Numbered from the stretch's first letter, positions 16,361 to 26,376 are shown. The stretch is DNA of 64,000 bases from Candidatus Latescibacterota bacterium (GCA_012271065.1 JAAXHE010000112.1:1-64000); one strand, 5' to 3'. A program made the numbers and translations. Notes: generated from the letters alone by a model not told the origin.

Positions 16361-17944
16361 CTACAACACCCCTGCCCCCTGAACAGGAGACGCGACGGTG
16401 AGTCGTTCACGGATCCCGCGCGGCCGGTAGTACCGCGCCCGCATGGCTTCGATGATTCCCTCGACCCCTCCTGACTCCACGAGGACCATCATGCTGCCTC
16501 CCAGGCCGGCGCCGGAAATCTGCGCACCCACCGCTCCCGCGTCCACGGCAAGGTCGACCATTTCATCGATCTCGGGGATGCTGCAGTTGTAGTCGCCCGG
16601 CTGGAGGTGCAGGTCTTTCGCCGGGTCGAATCGGGGCGCGTCCAGGTCGATGCGGTCGCCGTCGTGGGAGACGTTCATCAGCTGCCCGTACAGGTCCACG
16701 CGGTTCCTGTTCAGGACGTCCTTGAGATTCCTGCTTCGCGCGGATTCGGCGATGCCGTAGGCGATGACCATGCGAATCTGGTAGCCTTCAGCCGGTTCAT
16801 CGTGGGTGGCGAACTGCTGCTTGAGGAATGCTTCTTCGTCGGGTAACTGCCTCAGGAGCCCCCGCCGGTCGATTCGTTCCGGCAGAGACTGTATCAGCGC
16901 GTAGATTTCGGGTTGGGCGATGCATTCGATAACGTCGGCGAGGTGGAACTTTTTCTCGATTTCCAGGTTCTTCCTGGCCGCCACTACGCCCCGGATCGCA
17001 TCGGAGTGGCGCGTTTCGAGATAGCTTCGGAGATAGACCTCTCCGATTTCATACGTCGCCGTCTTTTCGTTGAATTTCTGCCCCGCGCCGCCGGTCTTGT
17101 TCGCCTGTATGCCGGAGTCGAAGATGATGATCTGATAACCGTCCGGAAACGGCAGATAGGCGTCGATCATCAATTCCGGGAGGGTTTTCATGTGGGTGAT
17201 TCTTCCAAGTTGCCCGCACTTGATCGCAGCGTGGTCGCCAAAGCCGCCGCGCGTGCCCACGTACCATTCCGCGGTGCCCGCGTACCTCACGAACTGCCCG
17301 TCGTCCAGGTCGATATCGTTGATGCAAGTCATGATTTCGGTGGTCGCGACGATGACCGCGGACGAAGAGCTCAGTCCGCCCATGTCGGGAAGGCTGCTGC
17401 CCATCACCCCGTCGAAACCCCTGAGCTGTCTTTCGGGATAGCGGGTGTGGAGATAGGCCGGCGGCGCCTGAAGTTTGGTGACCCAGTCTTCGTTCACGCC
17501 CGCCGCCTTGCGTTCGTCGGTCTTTTCCTGCGTCCAGTCCAGCCACTCGCCGTCCGAACGGATTGGCGCGTCCGGACTAATATCGCACATGTGGAAACTG
17601 CGGGTTCCGTAGGCGGGATCCAGATTGCGGACTTCCACCCGGTCGTCGTCTCTGCGGGAGAAACAGGTGAGAATCTCTTTGTCGAGGGAGATGGGGTTGA
17701 TGAAGGCGCCACGGTGGTCGGCGTGCATGCCCACGGTGTTCAGCCTTCCCGGCGCCCTGACGAAACTGACGTCCCTCTCGCCGAAGGCCTCGCTGAATCG
17801 CATGGCGGTTTCCAGGAGCGCGTGGAGACGCTCTTCAAGCAGGCTTTCATTGCTGCCGTAGATGGACTCCAGCCGCGAGATCAGATCACGGCTGCGACTC
17901 CGAATCGCCTGGATCCAATGATGCGTGTTCTTCTGGCCAATCAT
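16361..17944 (-). CDS. Divergent galactokinase-like GHMP sugar kinase
   Basis: A 527-residue GHMP-superfamily kinase, longer than typical galactokinases (~390). The galactokinase signature region appears as APGRLNTVGMHADHRGAF (residues 64-81), altered from the usual GEHTDY; the ATP-binding motif is GGLSSSSA (189-196); motif 3 is ISGAGLGGSMMV near the C-terminus. It should phosphorylate the anomeric carbon of a sugar, but the changed signature suggests galactose may not be the substrate. ATG 17944 is chosen because of GGAGGG eight bases upstream and because a longer frame would run through the upstream gene's terminator. It follows a phosphatase and a beta-helix protein on the same strand, so a small sugar-phosphate pathway is likely. 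Confidence 0.82.
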   Translation of the reverse strand: MIGQKNTHHWIQAIRSRSRDLISRLESIYGSNESLLEERLHALLETAMRFSEAFGERDVSFVRAPGRLNTVGMHADHRGAFINPISLDKEILTCFSRRDDDRVEVRNLDPAYGTRSFHMCDISPDAPIRSDGEWLDWTQEKTDERKAAGVNEDWVTKLQAPPAYLHTRYPERQLRGFDGVMGSSLPDMGGLSSSSAVIVATTEIMTCINDIDLDDGQFVRYAGTAEWYVGTRGGFGDHAAIKCGQLGRITHMKTLPELMIDAYLPFPDGYQIIIFDSGIQANKTGGAGQKFNEKTATYEIGEVYLRSYLETRHSDAIRGVVAARKNLEIEKKFHLADVIECIAQPEIYALIQSLPERIDRRGLLRQLPDEEAFLKQQFATHDEPAEGYQIRMVIAYGIAESARSRNLKDVLNRNRVDLYGQLMNVSHDGDRIDLDAPRFDPAKDLHLQPGDYNCSIPEIDEMVDLAVDAGAVGAQISGAGLGGSMMVLVESGGVEGIIEAMRARYYRPRGIRERLTVASPVQGAGVL

Positions 17945-18031
17945 CCAGTTGCCCTCCGGGAGTCGTGCGTCGGGACACGGCCTCGTTCTGCCGGTCCCGG
18001 CCGTTCCTTCCTGGTCGAGGAATCTATAAAG

Positions 18032-18070
18032 AAAAAGACAACGCTTCCAATGGAATCGGGAAGCGTTGTC
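18032..18070 (-). terminator. Terminator after the beta-helix gene
   Basis: On the minus strand a 12-bp perfect stem (GACAACGCTTCC at 18037-18048 with GGAAGCGTTGTC at 18059-18070) is followed by five Ts (18036-18032). It ends the two-gene unit 20019-18097 and separates it from the downstream kinase gene. Confidence 0.85.
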
Positions 18071-18096
18071 GGGCTCTTTTGCGGCAGTAAGGCGAG

Positions 18097-19068
18097 TTAC
18101 AGCTTGTCCGGATCGAAGATGCCCTTCTGCGTGTCCACGACCCGCTCGGACCGGGTCTTGAACATCGTACCGGCCGGATAGTAGCCGGCCTTGACGTAGG
18201 CGAGGCCGTAGGAGATGCACATCGGCCCCAGCAATGTTCCGGGATCCGTTAGGGAGTCACAGGCCAGCTGCGTCCTGTCGCCGAGAACGACGCCCATTTT
18301 GGATCCGCCCAGGTCGTACCACTTGTCGTTGATTTCGACCTTCAGGTTGACGCGCTTATCGCGTTCACGAACGCCCTGGATAATACCCAGGTTCGCGGCC
18401 GTGGCCTGGTTGCCGAAGTGGGTGGCGTACCCGCAGAGGCTGTCGCCAAGATACGAGGGATGGGGGAAGTTGGCCTCATCGAGCATGAGGACGTTCTTGA
18501 GTTCTCCCCGAATGGCATTGTCACCGTGTTTCTTGTGGCCGCCCAGAACGATATTGCCCCGGAGATAGGCGCCCTGCCGGATATCGTTATTCGGGCCGAT
18601 AATTGTGGGACCCTTGACGCCCGCTGTCGGCTCGATTACGGCGCCTGAACCGACGTAGATGTCCCCGCCGTCGAGGTAAATCACGGCGCCGACCACCCTT
18701 GCGCCATTAGCGACGTATAGCGTATGGCCCTCGCCGTCGAGCGAACCGTGTACGAAGAGCGGTTCGCAGACGCCCCCCGGCTCGACCAGCACCGTGTAGT
18801 TCCCGACGCCCGTCAGACCGGTGCGTTCTTCCACGCCCTCAGCCGAACCGATTTTTTCGGCCAGCCACTCCGTGGCGTACTTTTCAATGCCGTCTTTGCC
18901 GATGAGATCCACGACCGACCTGGCGCCGTCGACGAGCGCGCGGTGCTCGAACGGGTATCTGTCGAGGTCGAAGAAGTTGGAAGGTCTCAGCTCGGCAGGG
19001 ACCTCGCCAGCCGCCAGTTCGGTAACGATGACCGGATTGTCCTTCGTGCCGGTTCCGTTAATGGCCAT
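18097..19068 (-). CDS. Left-handed beta-helix (GlmU-like) acyl/nucleotidyl transferase-type protein
   Basis: A 323-residue protein whose residues about 90-270 show hexapeptide-type repeats of a left-handed parallel beta helix (IVGxNxDI, GAYLRGNIVLGG, SYLGDSLCGYATHFGN, ATAANLG). This pattern is close to the C-terminal half of GlmU-type sugar-1-phosphate nucleotidyl/acetyltransferases, in which a conserved His precedes the last coils. The N-terminal 80 residues do not show a nucleotidyltransferase Rossmann fold, so this is not a bifunctional GlmU. It may be a sugar acyltransferase or a scaffold protein. GAAAGGA upstream of ATG 19068 supports the start. It lies three bases after the phosphatase gene, so they are co-transcribed. 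Confidence 0.75.
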   Translation of the reverse strand: MAINGTGTKDNPVIVTELAAGEVPAELRPSNFFDLDRYPFEHRALVDGARSVVDLIGKDGIEKYATEWLAEKIGSAEGVEERTGLTGVGNYTVLVEPGGVCEPLFVHGSLDGEGHTLYVANGARVVGAVIYLDGGDIYVGSGAVIEPTAGVKGPTIIGPNNDIRQGAYLRGNIVLGGHKKHGDNAIRGELKNVLMLDEANFPHPSYLGDSLCGYATHFGNQATAANLGIIQGVRERDKRVNLKVEINDKWYDLGGSKMGVVLGDRTQLACDSLTDPGTLLGPMCISYGLAYVKAGYYPAGTMFKTRSERVVDTQKGIFDPDKL

Positions 19069-19071
19069 TGC

Positions 19072-20019
19072 CTATTCCTTTCTGCATTCCGCGATTTTTT
19101 CGAGGGTTTGATCGTGCAGGTCCTGTGTCCGGCTCACCAGGACGTCGAAGACAGTCTCGTAATCTTCGGTGGGCTTCGCCACTTCGTTTCCGTGAAAATC
19201 GGAGACGATCAGGCCGGCCTGTTCGGCAATTGCGATACCGGAGAAGACGTCGACGTAGGGCTGCTGCCTGGCAAAATAGACGTCGATCTGCCCCGCCGCG
19301 GCCTCTGCAAAAGCGTACGGGCCGCCATTGGGATGGAGCATTTTGAAGGCATCGATGACGGGCCTGTATTCATCGATGAGCGGCATGAGGAACTTGGCCG
19401 GTTTCAGGAGATACGACTCGACACAGGCGTCATCCAGACCTGAAGCGGGCTTTCCATGCCGTTCCCTGCGATAGCTTTCGTTGAGCCGCTCCACGCCGGT
19501 CAACGCGTTTCCGTCCAGTTTGGCCATGAACGCGCCGTTGCCGTTGGCGAAGGCAAGATCTCTATTGAAGACGTCGCCGGTGATGGACGTCAGGTGATTG
19601 AAGTTGGCATCGAAGAGCGCCAGGGAACTGTACTGCATGAACGGCAGCCCTCTCTTGTACAGCCAGCTGCCGTCGAAGGGATCTGAAACGCCATAAATCT
19701 TGCTGCCTTCCTTGCCGCCGGTGAGATCCACCATTCCGGCTTCCTCGGAAAGCAGCACGACCGGATGCGTACTCTCTTTGAGTCTCCCGATATAGGCCCC
19801 TTCCGCGGCTTCATCTACACCGAAAATCTCGGCGTCCCAATCCTTGTAGTCGCCCTCCCGGGTCCGGATGACCATGGAACCGCTGGCATCGCCCTGCAGA
19901 TCGTGCAGAATATCCAGGGTCTCCGCCACGATGGCCAGGCCCAGCGCCGTGAGATCGTCTACATTATCGGATCTACTGAAGTTGTTGATTCTATTTTCGA
20001 AAACCTGATCGTCACCCAT
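19072..20019 (-). CDS. Inositol monophosphatase/FBPase-fold sugar phosphatase
   Basis: A 315-residue protein with the metal-binding signatures of the inositol-monophosphatase-like lithium-sensitive phosphatase superfamily: SEEAG near residue 91-95 and DPFDGS at 113-118, plus a late DVFSGIAIAEQAGL segment replacing the usual WD...AG motif. It would remove phosphate from a sugar or polyol phosphate. The second motif is atypical, so substrate or even activity is uncertain. AAGGAG eight bases before ATG 20019 fixes the start; six extra upstream residues are possible in frame but lack a ribosome site. It is the first gene of the unit with the beta-helix protein. Confidence 0.8.
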   Translation of the reverse strand: MGDDQVFENRINNFSRSDNVDDLTALGLAIVAETLDILHDLQGDASGSMVIRTREGDYKDWDAEIFGVDEAAEGAYIGRLKESTHPVVLLSEEAGMVDLTGGKEGSKIYGVSDPFDGSWLYKRGLPFMQYSSLALFDANFNHLTSITGDVFNRDLAFANGNGAFMAKLDGNALTGVERLNESYRRERHGKPASGLDDACVESYLLKPAKFLMPLIDEYRPVIDAFKMLHPNGGPYAFAEAAAGQIDVYFARQQPYVDVFSGIAIAEQAGLIVSDFHGNEVAKPTEDYETVFDVLVSRTQDLHDQTLEKIAECRKE

Positions 20020-20198
20020 TCGTGACTCCTTCAGCATAAAGTGATTAAATTTATGTTTTTATGAGACTAACAGGACCGATATCAGGACTGGATCGAACAG
20101 TCAATGAGTATACCATATTCCACCGGGGATGTCAAGCCAAAACATATTGCGGAACCGGTGCGCGGGTGTTATCGTTAGTCGAAAGCAAAACCTTAAGA

Positions 20199-20330
20199 GC
20201 GGGAAGACGTGAGAGGGGAGAGGGTAGAGATTGACTGCCTTGTGAGGTTTCTTTTCGTGCCGAAGGCGATGAGGAAAAACATACCGGCCAAGGATTTCTT
20301 CTACCGTCTTACGTCTCCCGTCTCCCCGCC
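20199..20330. repeat. Dispersed ~130-bp repeat with inverted ends, copy 2
   Basis: Nearly identical in its core to copy 3 (AGAGATTGACTGCC, TTGTGAGGT, TCTTTTCGTGCCG, AGGC), and its ends (GCGGGAAGACG... and ...TCTCCCCGC) are imperfect inverted repeats of about 30 bp. It fills most of the gap between the divergent phosphatase (start 20019) and NagA-like (start 20400) genes; the rest, 20020-20198, is AT-richer and probably holds the phosphatase promoter, with no clear motif. Confidence 0.75.
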
Positions 20331-20399
20331 TCACGAAGAGGGCACGGGAATGGGAGACGTGATGGTTGTGGGGAGAATCTAAACGGAAAAGGAGAAACA

Positions 20400-21563
20400 A
20401 TGGTTCTTCGCGGGAAGATTGTAGGCACGGAAACACCCGTGTCGGTATCTATCGAAGACGGACTGATCGCGGGCATCGAAGACGAGGGACCCGCGGCATT
20501 CGGAGGCGACGACGTGTGGATTTCGCCCGGGATATTCGACGTCCAGGTCAATGGCGCCGGCGGAATCAACTACAGTTCCGGGGACCTGACGGTGGAGCGC
20601 GTGCTCCAGGCCAGCGAGTGGCCGTACCGGACGGGAACCGCGCTGTTCTGTCCCACGGTCACGACCTCCCCGGCGGCGCAGGCGATTGCGGGGTTGCGGA
20701 CGCTGGCCCGGGCGTGCGAACAGTCGGCTGCCGCGAAAGCGTCGTTCGTCGGTTTCCACGTGGAGGGGCCGTACATCGCGTCCGAAGACGGTCCAAGAGG
20801 GGCGCATCCCCTCGAACATACCCGGGACCCGGACTGGGACGAGTTCCGCCGTTACCAGGACGCCGCGGGCGGCCGGATCAGGATTCTGACCCTCGCGCCC
20901 GAACGGGAGGGATCGCTGGACTTTATCGAGAAGGCCGCGGAGGCCGGTGTCATCGTGGCCCTGGGACATACGGGCGCCAGCCGGGCGCGGATACGGGAGG
21001 CGGTCGCGGCCGGAGCGCGGATGTCCACCCACCTGGGGAACGGGGCGCACGCGGAGATTCCCCGCCACGACAACTATATCTGGGAGCAGCTTGCCGCAGA
21101 CGAACTCTGGGCGGGGATCATTCCGGACGGGCACCATCTTCCGCCGCCCGTGCTGAAGAGCTTCTGCAGGGCCAAGCAGCAAGAGCGCATCTGCCTGGTC
21201 AGCGACGTGTCGTCCATCGCCGGGCTTCCGCCGGGCATCTACGGCCGGAGCTACGGAACCGACGCGGTGGAGATCCACGAGAACGGGAAGATTTCCCTGG
21301 CGGGCACGCCGTATCTGGCCGGGGCGTCCCTCTTTCTCGATCACGGGATTCCCAATACGGTGGTATATACGGACGCCACGCTGGCCGACGCGGTGGAGAT
21401 GGCATCCATCAACCCCGCGCGGCTGCTGGGCGTGGATGACCGGCTGGGAAGCGTGTCGCCCGGCATGGAGGCCAGTCTCACGCTGTTCCGCTGGATGGAG
21501 GGACAGCGCGCGCTTTCCGTCGAGGCGACGATTGTCCGGGGTGAGTTCGTCCACAAGGCGTGA
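20400..21563 (+). CDS. nagA: N-acetylglucosamine-6-phosphate deacetylase-like amidohydrolase
   Basis: A 387-residue amidohydrolase matching NagA in order and spacing: FDVQVNGAGG near residue 46 (usual LHxHG region altered), FHVEGPYIA near 119 with the metal-binding Glu, GHTGAS near 195, STHLGNGAH near 216 (usual THLFNA), DGHHLPP near 246 and the catalytic Asp in LVSDVSS near 271. It would convert GlcNAc-6-phosphate to glucosamine-6-phosphate and acetate. Several motifs are shifted from canonical NagA, so a related N-acyl sugar phosphate is possible. AAGGAG seven bases before the ATG is a strong ribosome site. RecD2 follows after 32 bases, probably by chance rather than shared function. Confidence 0.8.
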   Translation: MVLRGKIVGTETPVSVSIEDGLIAGIEDEGPAAFGGDDVWISPGIFDVQVNGAGGINYSSGDLTVERVLQASEWPYRTGTALFCPTVTTSPAAQAIAGLRTLARACEQSAAAKASFVGFHVEGPYIASEDGPRGAHPLEHTRDPDWDEFRRYQDAAGGRIRILTLAPEREGSLDFIEKAAEAGVIVALGHTGASRARIREAVAAGARMSTHLGNGAHAEIPRHDNYIWEQLAADELWAGIIPDGHHLPPPVLKSFCRAKQQERICLVSDVSSIAGLPPGIYGRSYGTDAVEIHENGKISLAGTPYLAGASLFLDHGIPNTVVYTDATLADAVEMASINPARLLGVDDRLGSVSPGMEASLTLFRWMEGQRALSVEATIVRGEFVHKA

Positions 21564-21595
21564 AATCTCCAATTGAGGATTCGGGGGTTCGAGCA

Positions 21596-23758
21596 ATGGA
21601 ACGGATCCAGGGTGTCGTGGAGCGGATCACGTTTCAGAATGAGGAGAGCGGATACACGGTTGCCAGGTTCCAGCCCGAAGGCCGGGGGGAGCCGGTGACC
21701 GTGGTTGGCAATACGCTCTCGCTGACAGCGGGCGAGTGTGTGGCCGTGAAAGGCGAATGGACAAACCACGCGAAGTTCGGCCGTCAGTTCAAGATCGAGT
21801 CCTACGAAAAGGTACATCCTTCCACGGTTGAAGGGATGCGAAAGTACCTGGGCTCCGGGCTGATCAAGGGAATCGGACCGGTCATGGCCGGACGGATCGT
21901 GGACCATTTCGGCGCGAAGACCCTGGAAGTGATCGAGAAGGCATCGAAGCGGCTGATCGAGGTGGAAGGGCTGGGCAGGAAGCGCGCGGGGATGATCGAG
22001 GATGCCTGGAAGGAACAGCGCGAAATTCACAATGTGATGATCTTCCTGCAGTCGCACGACGTGGGGACGGGTCATGCCGTAAAGATCTGGAAGCAATACG
22101 GACAGGATGCGATTTCACTGATTCAGGAGAATCCGTACCGGCTGTCGGCCGACGTGTGGGGCATCGGATTTACGAGCGCCGACCGGATCGCGCAGAAAAT
22201 GGGCGTTGAGACCCACTCCGATCAACGGATCATGGCGGGAATCAGATACGTGCTGGATACGGCCGCGGAAAAAGAAGGGCACGTGTACTTGCCAAGGGAG
22301 GAACTGTCAACGGTCTGCGCCGAGACGCTGGGCGTATCGCCGGATCTGATCGCCCCGTGCATCGACGGGTTACAGGTAACCGAGGAAGTCGTCGTGGAGG
22401 AGGACCGCATCTACGTTCCGCCGCTTTACTTTGCCGAAAAGGGCGTTGCGACTCGGGTGCATCAGTTTTCCAGCATCGAGCGGATTGAAACCGGCGAAAT
22501 CGGCCGGGAGATCGCGGCCATCGAGAAAAGGAACGGCGTCCGGTTTGCCGCGCGGCAGAAGGTCGCCCTGGAGAAAGCCCTCGCCCACAGCCTGCTGGTG
22601 CTTACGGGTGGACCGGGCACGGGCAAGACCACGACCATCAGGGGACTGATTGCCCTCTTCGAAGCGCGGGGCAAGGAAGTTGCGCTGGCGGCGCCAACGG
22701 GAAGGGCGGCGAAACGCATGGCCGAAGCCACGGCGCGGGAAGCCAGTACCATCCACCGGCTGCTGAAGTTCAGTCCGGGAGAGCATAAATTCGAGAAGGA
22801 CTTCAACAATCAGCTGTCCGTGGGCGCGGTGATCGTGGACGAGGTCTCGATGATGGACGTGGGATTGATGAACAGCCTGCTGCAGGCGGTGCCGCTGAGC
22901 GCGTCTCTGGTGCTGGTGGGCGACGTGGACCAGTTGCCTTCGGTGGGTCCGGGGAACATCCTGAAAGATATCATCGGATCCGGAAAGGCCGAGACGGTCG
23001 CGCTCAACGAAATATTCCGGCAGGCGCGGGAGAGCCGGATCGTGACGAACGCGCACAGCATTCTGGCCGGTGAAATTCCGGAGGTCGACAACAGCCGGAA
23101 ATCCGATTTCTTCTTTTCGGAGGTGGACGACCCGGAGGAGGTGGTGGACACGGTCTGCGGTCTCTGCCGGAACAGGCTGCCCCGCGCCTACGGGGTTGAC
23201 GCGATTGACGATATCCAGGTCCTGGCGCCCATGTACCGGGGCGAGACAGGCGCGATCAATCTGAATCAGGTGCTCCAGGAGCGGCTCAATCCGGGCGGGC
23301 AGGAACTCCTTCGCGGGGGCATTCGCTTCCGGGTAGGGGACAAGGTGATGCAGGTGCGCAACAACTACGACAAGGACGTGTTCAACGGGGATATCGGGCG
23401 CGTGGCTGCAATCGATATGACGAACCACGCCATGGCGGTGAGGTATCCTGAGCGGACCGTGGGGTACGACTTCACGGAGTTGGACGAGATCGTGCTGGCC
23501 TATGCCACGAGCGTCCACAAGAGCCAGGGGTCGGAGTATCCGGTCGTGGTGCTTCCCCTGACCACCCAGCACTATATGATGCTTCAGAGAAACCTGCTCT
23601 ACACCGCCGTCACTAGAGCGAAGGACCTCGTCGTCATCGTCGGCACGCGCAAAGCCATGGCCATCGCCATCAAGAACAACCGGGTTTCCGACCGGTACAC
23701 CTCGCTGCCCCAACGCATCCGGGCCGGACAGAGCGACGAGTCCCCCGCGTCTGAATGA
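21596..23758 (+). CDS. recD2: RecD2-type SF1B DNA helicase (RecD-like, AAA ATPase)
   Basis: A 720-residue protein with the RecD2 layout: N-terminal OB-like region (IQGVVERITFQNEESGYTVA), helix-hairpin-helix elements near residues 80-135 (GIGPVMAGRI, VEGLGRKRAG), Walker A GGPGTGKT near 337-344, Walker B VDEVSMMD, motif III GDVDQLPSVGPG and motif VI-type ATSVHKSQGSEYPVV near the C-terminus. It unwinds DNA 5' to 3' in repair outside a RecBCD complex. ATG 21596 is chosen because the conserved N-terminus starts exactly there; the ribosome site is weak. Length is normal (700-740). Confidence 0.93.
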   Translation: MERIQGVVERITFQNEESGYTVARFQPEGRGEPVTVVGNTLSLTAGECVAVKGEWTNHAKFGRQFKIESYEKVHPSTVEGMRKYLGSGLIKGIGPVMAGRIVDHFGAKTLEVIEKASKRLIEVEGLGRKRAGMIEDAWKEQREIHNVMIFLQSHDVGTGHAVKIWKQYGQDAISLIQENPYRLSADVWGIGFTSADRIAQKMGVETHSDQRIMAGIRYVLDTAAEKEGHVYLPREELSTVCAETLGVSPDLIAPCIDGLQVTEEVVVEEDRIYVPPLYFAEKGVATRVHQFSSIERIETGEIGREIAAIEKRNGVRFAARQKVALEKALAHSLLVLTGGPGTGKTTTIRGLIALFEARGKEVALAAPTGRAAKRMAEATAREASTIHRLLKFSPGEHKFEKDFNNQLSVGAVIVDEVSMMDVGLMNSLLQAVPLSASLVLVGDVDQLPSVGPGNILKDIIGSGKAETVALNEIFRQARESRIVTNAHSILAGEIPEVDNSRKSDFFFSEVDDPEEVVDTVCGLCRNRLPRAYGVDAIDDIQVLAPMYRGETGAINLNQVLQERLNPGGQELLRGGIRFRVGDKVMQVRNNYDKDVFNGDIGRVAAIDMTNHAMAVRYPERTVGYDFTELDEIVLAYATSVHKSQGSEYPVVVLPLTTQHYMMLQRNLLYTAVTRAKDLVVIVGTRKAMAIAIKNNRVSDRYTSLPQRIRAGQSDESPASE

Positions 23759-24084
23759 ACATCCAGCGCGCGCAACTCCGCGCTTCCGTGCTGCCGGGCG
23801 ATTCGATCTGAAACCCGGTTGAAGCATACCGAGCACCGTGTTCTTCGAACGGACAGATTACCTGCGGACATACGTAACTCGCAATCCCCTCGGCTTCTCC
23901 AGTCGGCTGAACCCGTATTTACACAGCGAATGAGGACACCCACCAGCGACCGCCTCGTCAGTCGACGCTCCTTTCCGATCCACTCCGCAATTCCCCGCCT
24001 TCCTCGGTGCCATCCCTCAGGTCCTCATACAGGTTTCCCGCCCCTGCCTGGCAATCCCTCGATCTCCACAAACCTGCAGCAAAC
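23759..24084. other. Gap between recD2 and the broken kinase gene
   Basis: 326 bases between convergent genes. No open frame with coding character, no strong hairpin with a T run and no copy of the repeat families was seen. It may be a remnant of the decaying two-component gene region to its right. Confidence 0.4.
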
Positions 24085-26067
24085 CTACTCGGCTGCTCCA
24101 AGGCGGTAGCCGACGCCGGATTCGTTAAAGATGTGAGTCGGAGACTTCGCGGAGTCGCCCAGCTTGCGCCGGATGTTTATTACGGCGGCGTGCACGGTCC
24201 GATTGTCATCGGGATTCTGCCTGCCCCAAACGGATTTCAGCAGGTCCCCGTGGGGAACCGTCCGGCCGGGGTGGACGGACAGTTCCTGCAGTAACGCATA
24301 TTCGATTCTGGTCAGTTTCACAGGAGCACCGGCCACTGTCACGCGGCGACGGGCGTAGTCAAACTTAAGATCTCCCATCATGAACGGTTCGGATGGTACG
24401 ACCTGTCCCGGAACCGTCCGGTTGCGAAGGATCGCCCGGATTCTGGCAGGTCAGCTCCGACGGCGAAAAGGGTTTGGCCACGTAATCGGCGGCTCCGCTG
24501 TCAAACGCCCGGACGATGGCGTCTTCGTGACCGTAGGCCGACAGGAATATGACCGGCACGTCGGCTTTCTCGACGATTTTCTGCATCAGTTCAATCCCGT
24601 CGCTGCCGGGAAGCACAAGGTCCAACAGCACCAGTTTGGGCTCGTGCTGGTCCATTAGTTGCAATACCTCGTCCGGTTCGCCGGTAACGACGGGAACGAA
24701 TCCTGCCCCGGACAGGGCCTGGCGAATGCTGCGCAGCGTCTGCGGGTCATCGTCTACTGCCAGGATTTTCGTTCGTCCCCTTGCAGCCATTCGCGATCCA
24801 GCCGTGGCAGCACCCGCCAGACCAGCGTCGACATCCGCTAAACCTTCGGCGATCGGAATGGTGAACTTGAACCGGGCTCCTGTGCCTTCCCCGTCGCTTT
24901 CGGCCCAGATCCGGCCTCCGTGCGCCTCCACGATTCCCCTGCATATGCAAAGTCCCAATCCCGATTGTACATCGCAATCGTAATCCGTGTCGATGTCACG
25001 CCGGGAGAACTTGCGAAACACGTGCGGCAGGCGCTCCGGGGACAGACCGCGCCCCTTGTCGGTTACGCGAATCGTCAAATCGTCGCTCTCCTGCAGTGCG
25101 GTCAGCAGGATCGGTGACGTGTCCGGAGAATTCTGCGCTGCGTTGGCCAGCAGGTTAACCAGGACCTGCGTAATCCTCCCGGGGTCCGCCATTACGGGCG
25201 GAAGGCCGGGTTCGAGTTCAATGTGAATATCGTCCCTGTTCCCGGCGCTCAGAAAGGTGTTTCGAGCCTTCTCCAGCATACCCGTTACGATCACCGGTAC
25301 AGGATCGACAACGACGGTTCGCGTCTCGACGCGCGCCACGTCCAGCAAATCGTCAATGAGCACGCCCATACGTTCTGCATGTTCATTGATAATGCGCAGG
25401 AACTGGACCATCTCCGCCTGGCGAAATGGAAACGTGTCGCGCAGGGCCGTCGTCGCAGAACCCGTGATGGCGGCCAGCGGCGCGCGTAGCTCATGGCTTA
25501 CCATGGCCAGGAACTCAGCGTGCAACCGCTCCTCCTGGCGTCGTCATGAGCGGCGAGCATTACCAGGGTCTCTTCGTCTTCCTTCGTGAAGGCCCTGCCC
25601 GCCTCCTTCTCCGCGAGAAAAACCGTCCCCACTCTCTCTTCTCGATGGCAGATCGGCGCAACCAGGCACGTCAGTTGCGGACTCACCGGCATTGCCGGAT
25701 GAAATTCGGGCAGGCCCAGGCGCCGCGCGTGGCTGTGCATGTCTCGCAGACGCAGGGGTTTGTCTACGAAGGCGAAGTAATCGAACAGGGCTTCGTTTTC
25801 CGGCGCCCGCCAAAGCTGCCGGGTCTGTTTGCGCGTGAGGCCGGAGGGTATGCAGTTGTGTATCCGACGCCCATCTTCAGTCACCGACAACAGCCCGTAC
25901 TTCGCGTCGGTCAGCGACCGGGCGCTATCCACGACGCCCTGCAGAACCGTCTTGAAGTCAAGGCTTTCATTGACGCGCAAAAAAGCGCTGCCCATGCGGG
26001 AAAGGCGCTCTCGCAACTCTTCGTTCTCGCCCTGGAGCTTCTCGATTAACTGCATCATCTCCTCCAC
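24085..26067 (-). pseudogene. Broken GAF / histidine kinase / receiver / winged-helix one-protein phosphorelay
   Basis: Read right to left, three frames together give one protein. GAF domain (26067-25537, with a coiled start) is followed by HisKA (MVSHELRAPLAAITGS, the phosphorylated His), HATPase (NLLANAAQNS, GLGLCICRGIVEAHGG), a receiver (LAVDDD, phospho-acceptor in VLLDLVLPG, Lys in VAKPF) and an OmpR-type winged helix (24450-24085). The kinase-receiver frame leaves the winged-helix frame through one extra base near 24448 (+ strand A): removing it restores SELTARIRAILRN and a continuous frame. Between GAF and HisKA the frame also shifts near 25530, and sequence normally found there, often a PAS domain, is absent, suggesting a deletion. 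Such kinase-to-wHTH single proteins would sense a signal and act on DNA directly. Two lesions point to a pseudogene; a sequencing error could explain the single-base one. Confidence 0.8.
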
Positions 26068-26341
26068 TTGCGTGGGCTATTGCATTTCTCCCTGACTGAC
26101 CGAACGATGTTTCGGAACACGGGTACCGGTTTCCCCGCCGTTGTTCTTGCGCTGACGAATCCTATCTGGACCGTGAAATCCTATGTTCACGAAAAAATCA
26201 TATATAAGTCCTTATAAATCAGAATAAAATCATAAATTAACCTGGCAATTATCGTTATCATGGTATACAATGGAATCTATTGTCATACAAACGCAAATTA
26301 AACCGGTACGGCATCGCGAATCACGCCCAGTCTTCTGTGTA

Positions 26342-26363
26342 GGGGCGTCCCTTGTGGGCGCCC
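26342..26363. repeat. GGGC...GCCC palindrome, TTGT-centred type
   Basis: GGGGCGTCCC and GGGCGCCC flank a TTGT centre, forming an imperfect hairpin preceded by TGTA. It shares the outer GGGGC...GCCC(C) arms with palindromes at 52134 and 54914 but has a different core. It lies 14 bp before another palindrome type. Confidence 0.55.
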
Positions 26364-26376
26364 GCATCGCGAAGGA

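Noticed and set aside
16361..17944. Calling the kinase a true galactokinase (galK)
   Set aside because: The signature region is changed and the protein is ~140 residues longer than typical; substrate not assignable.
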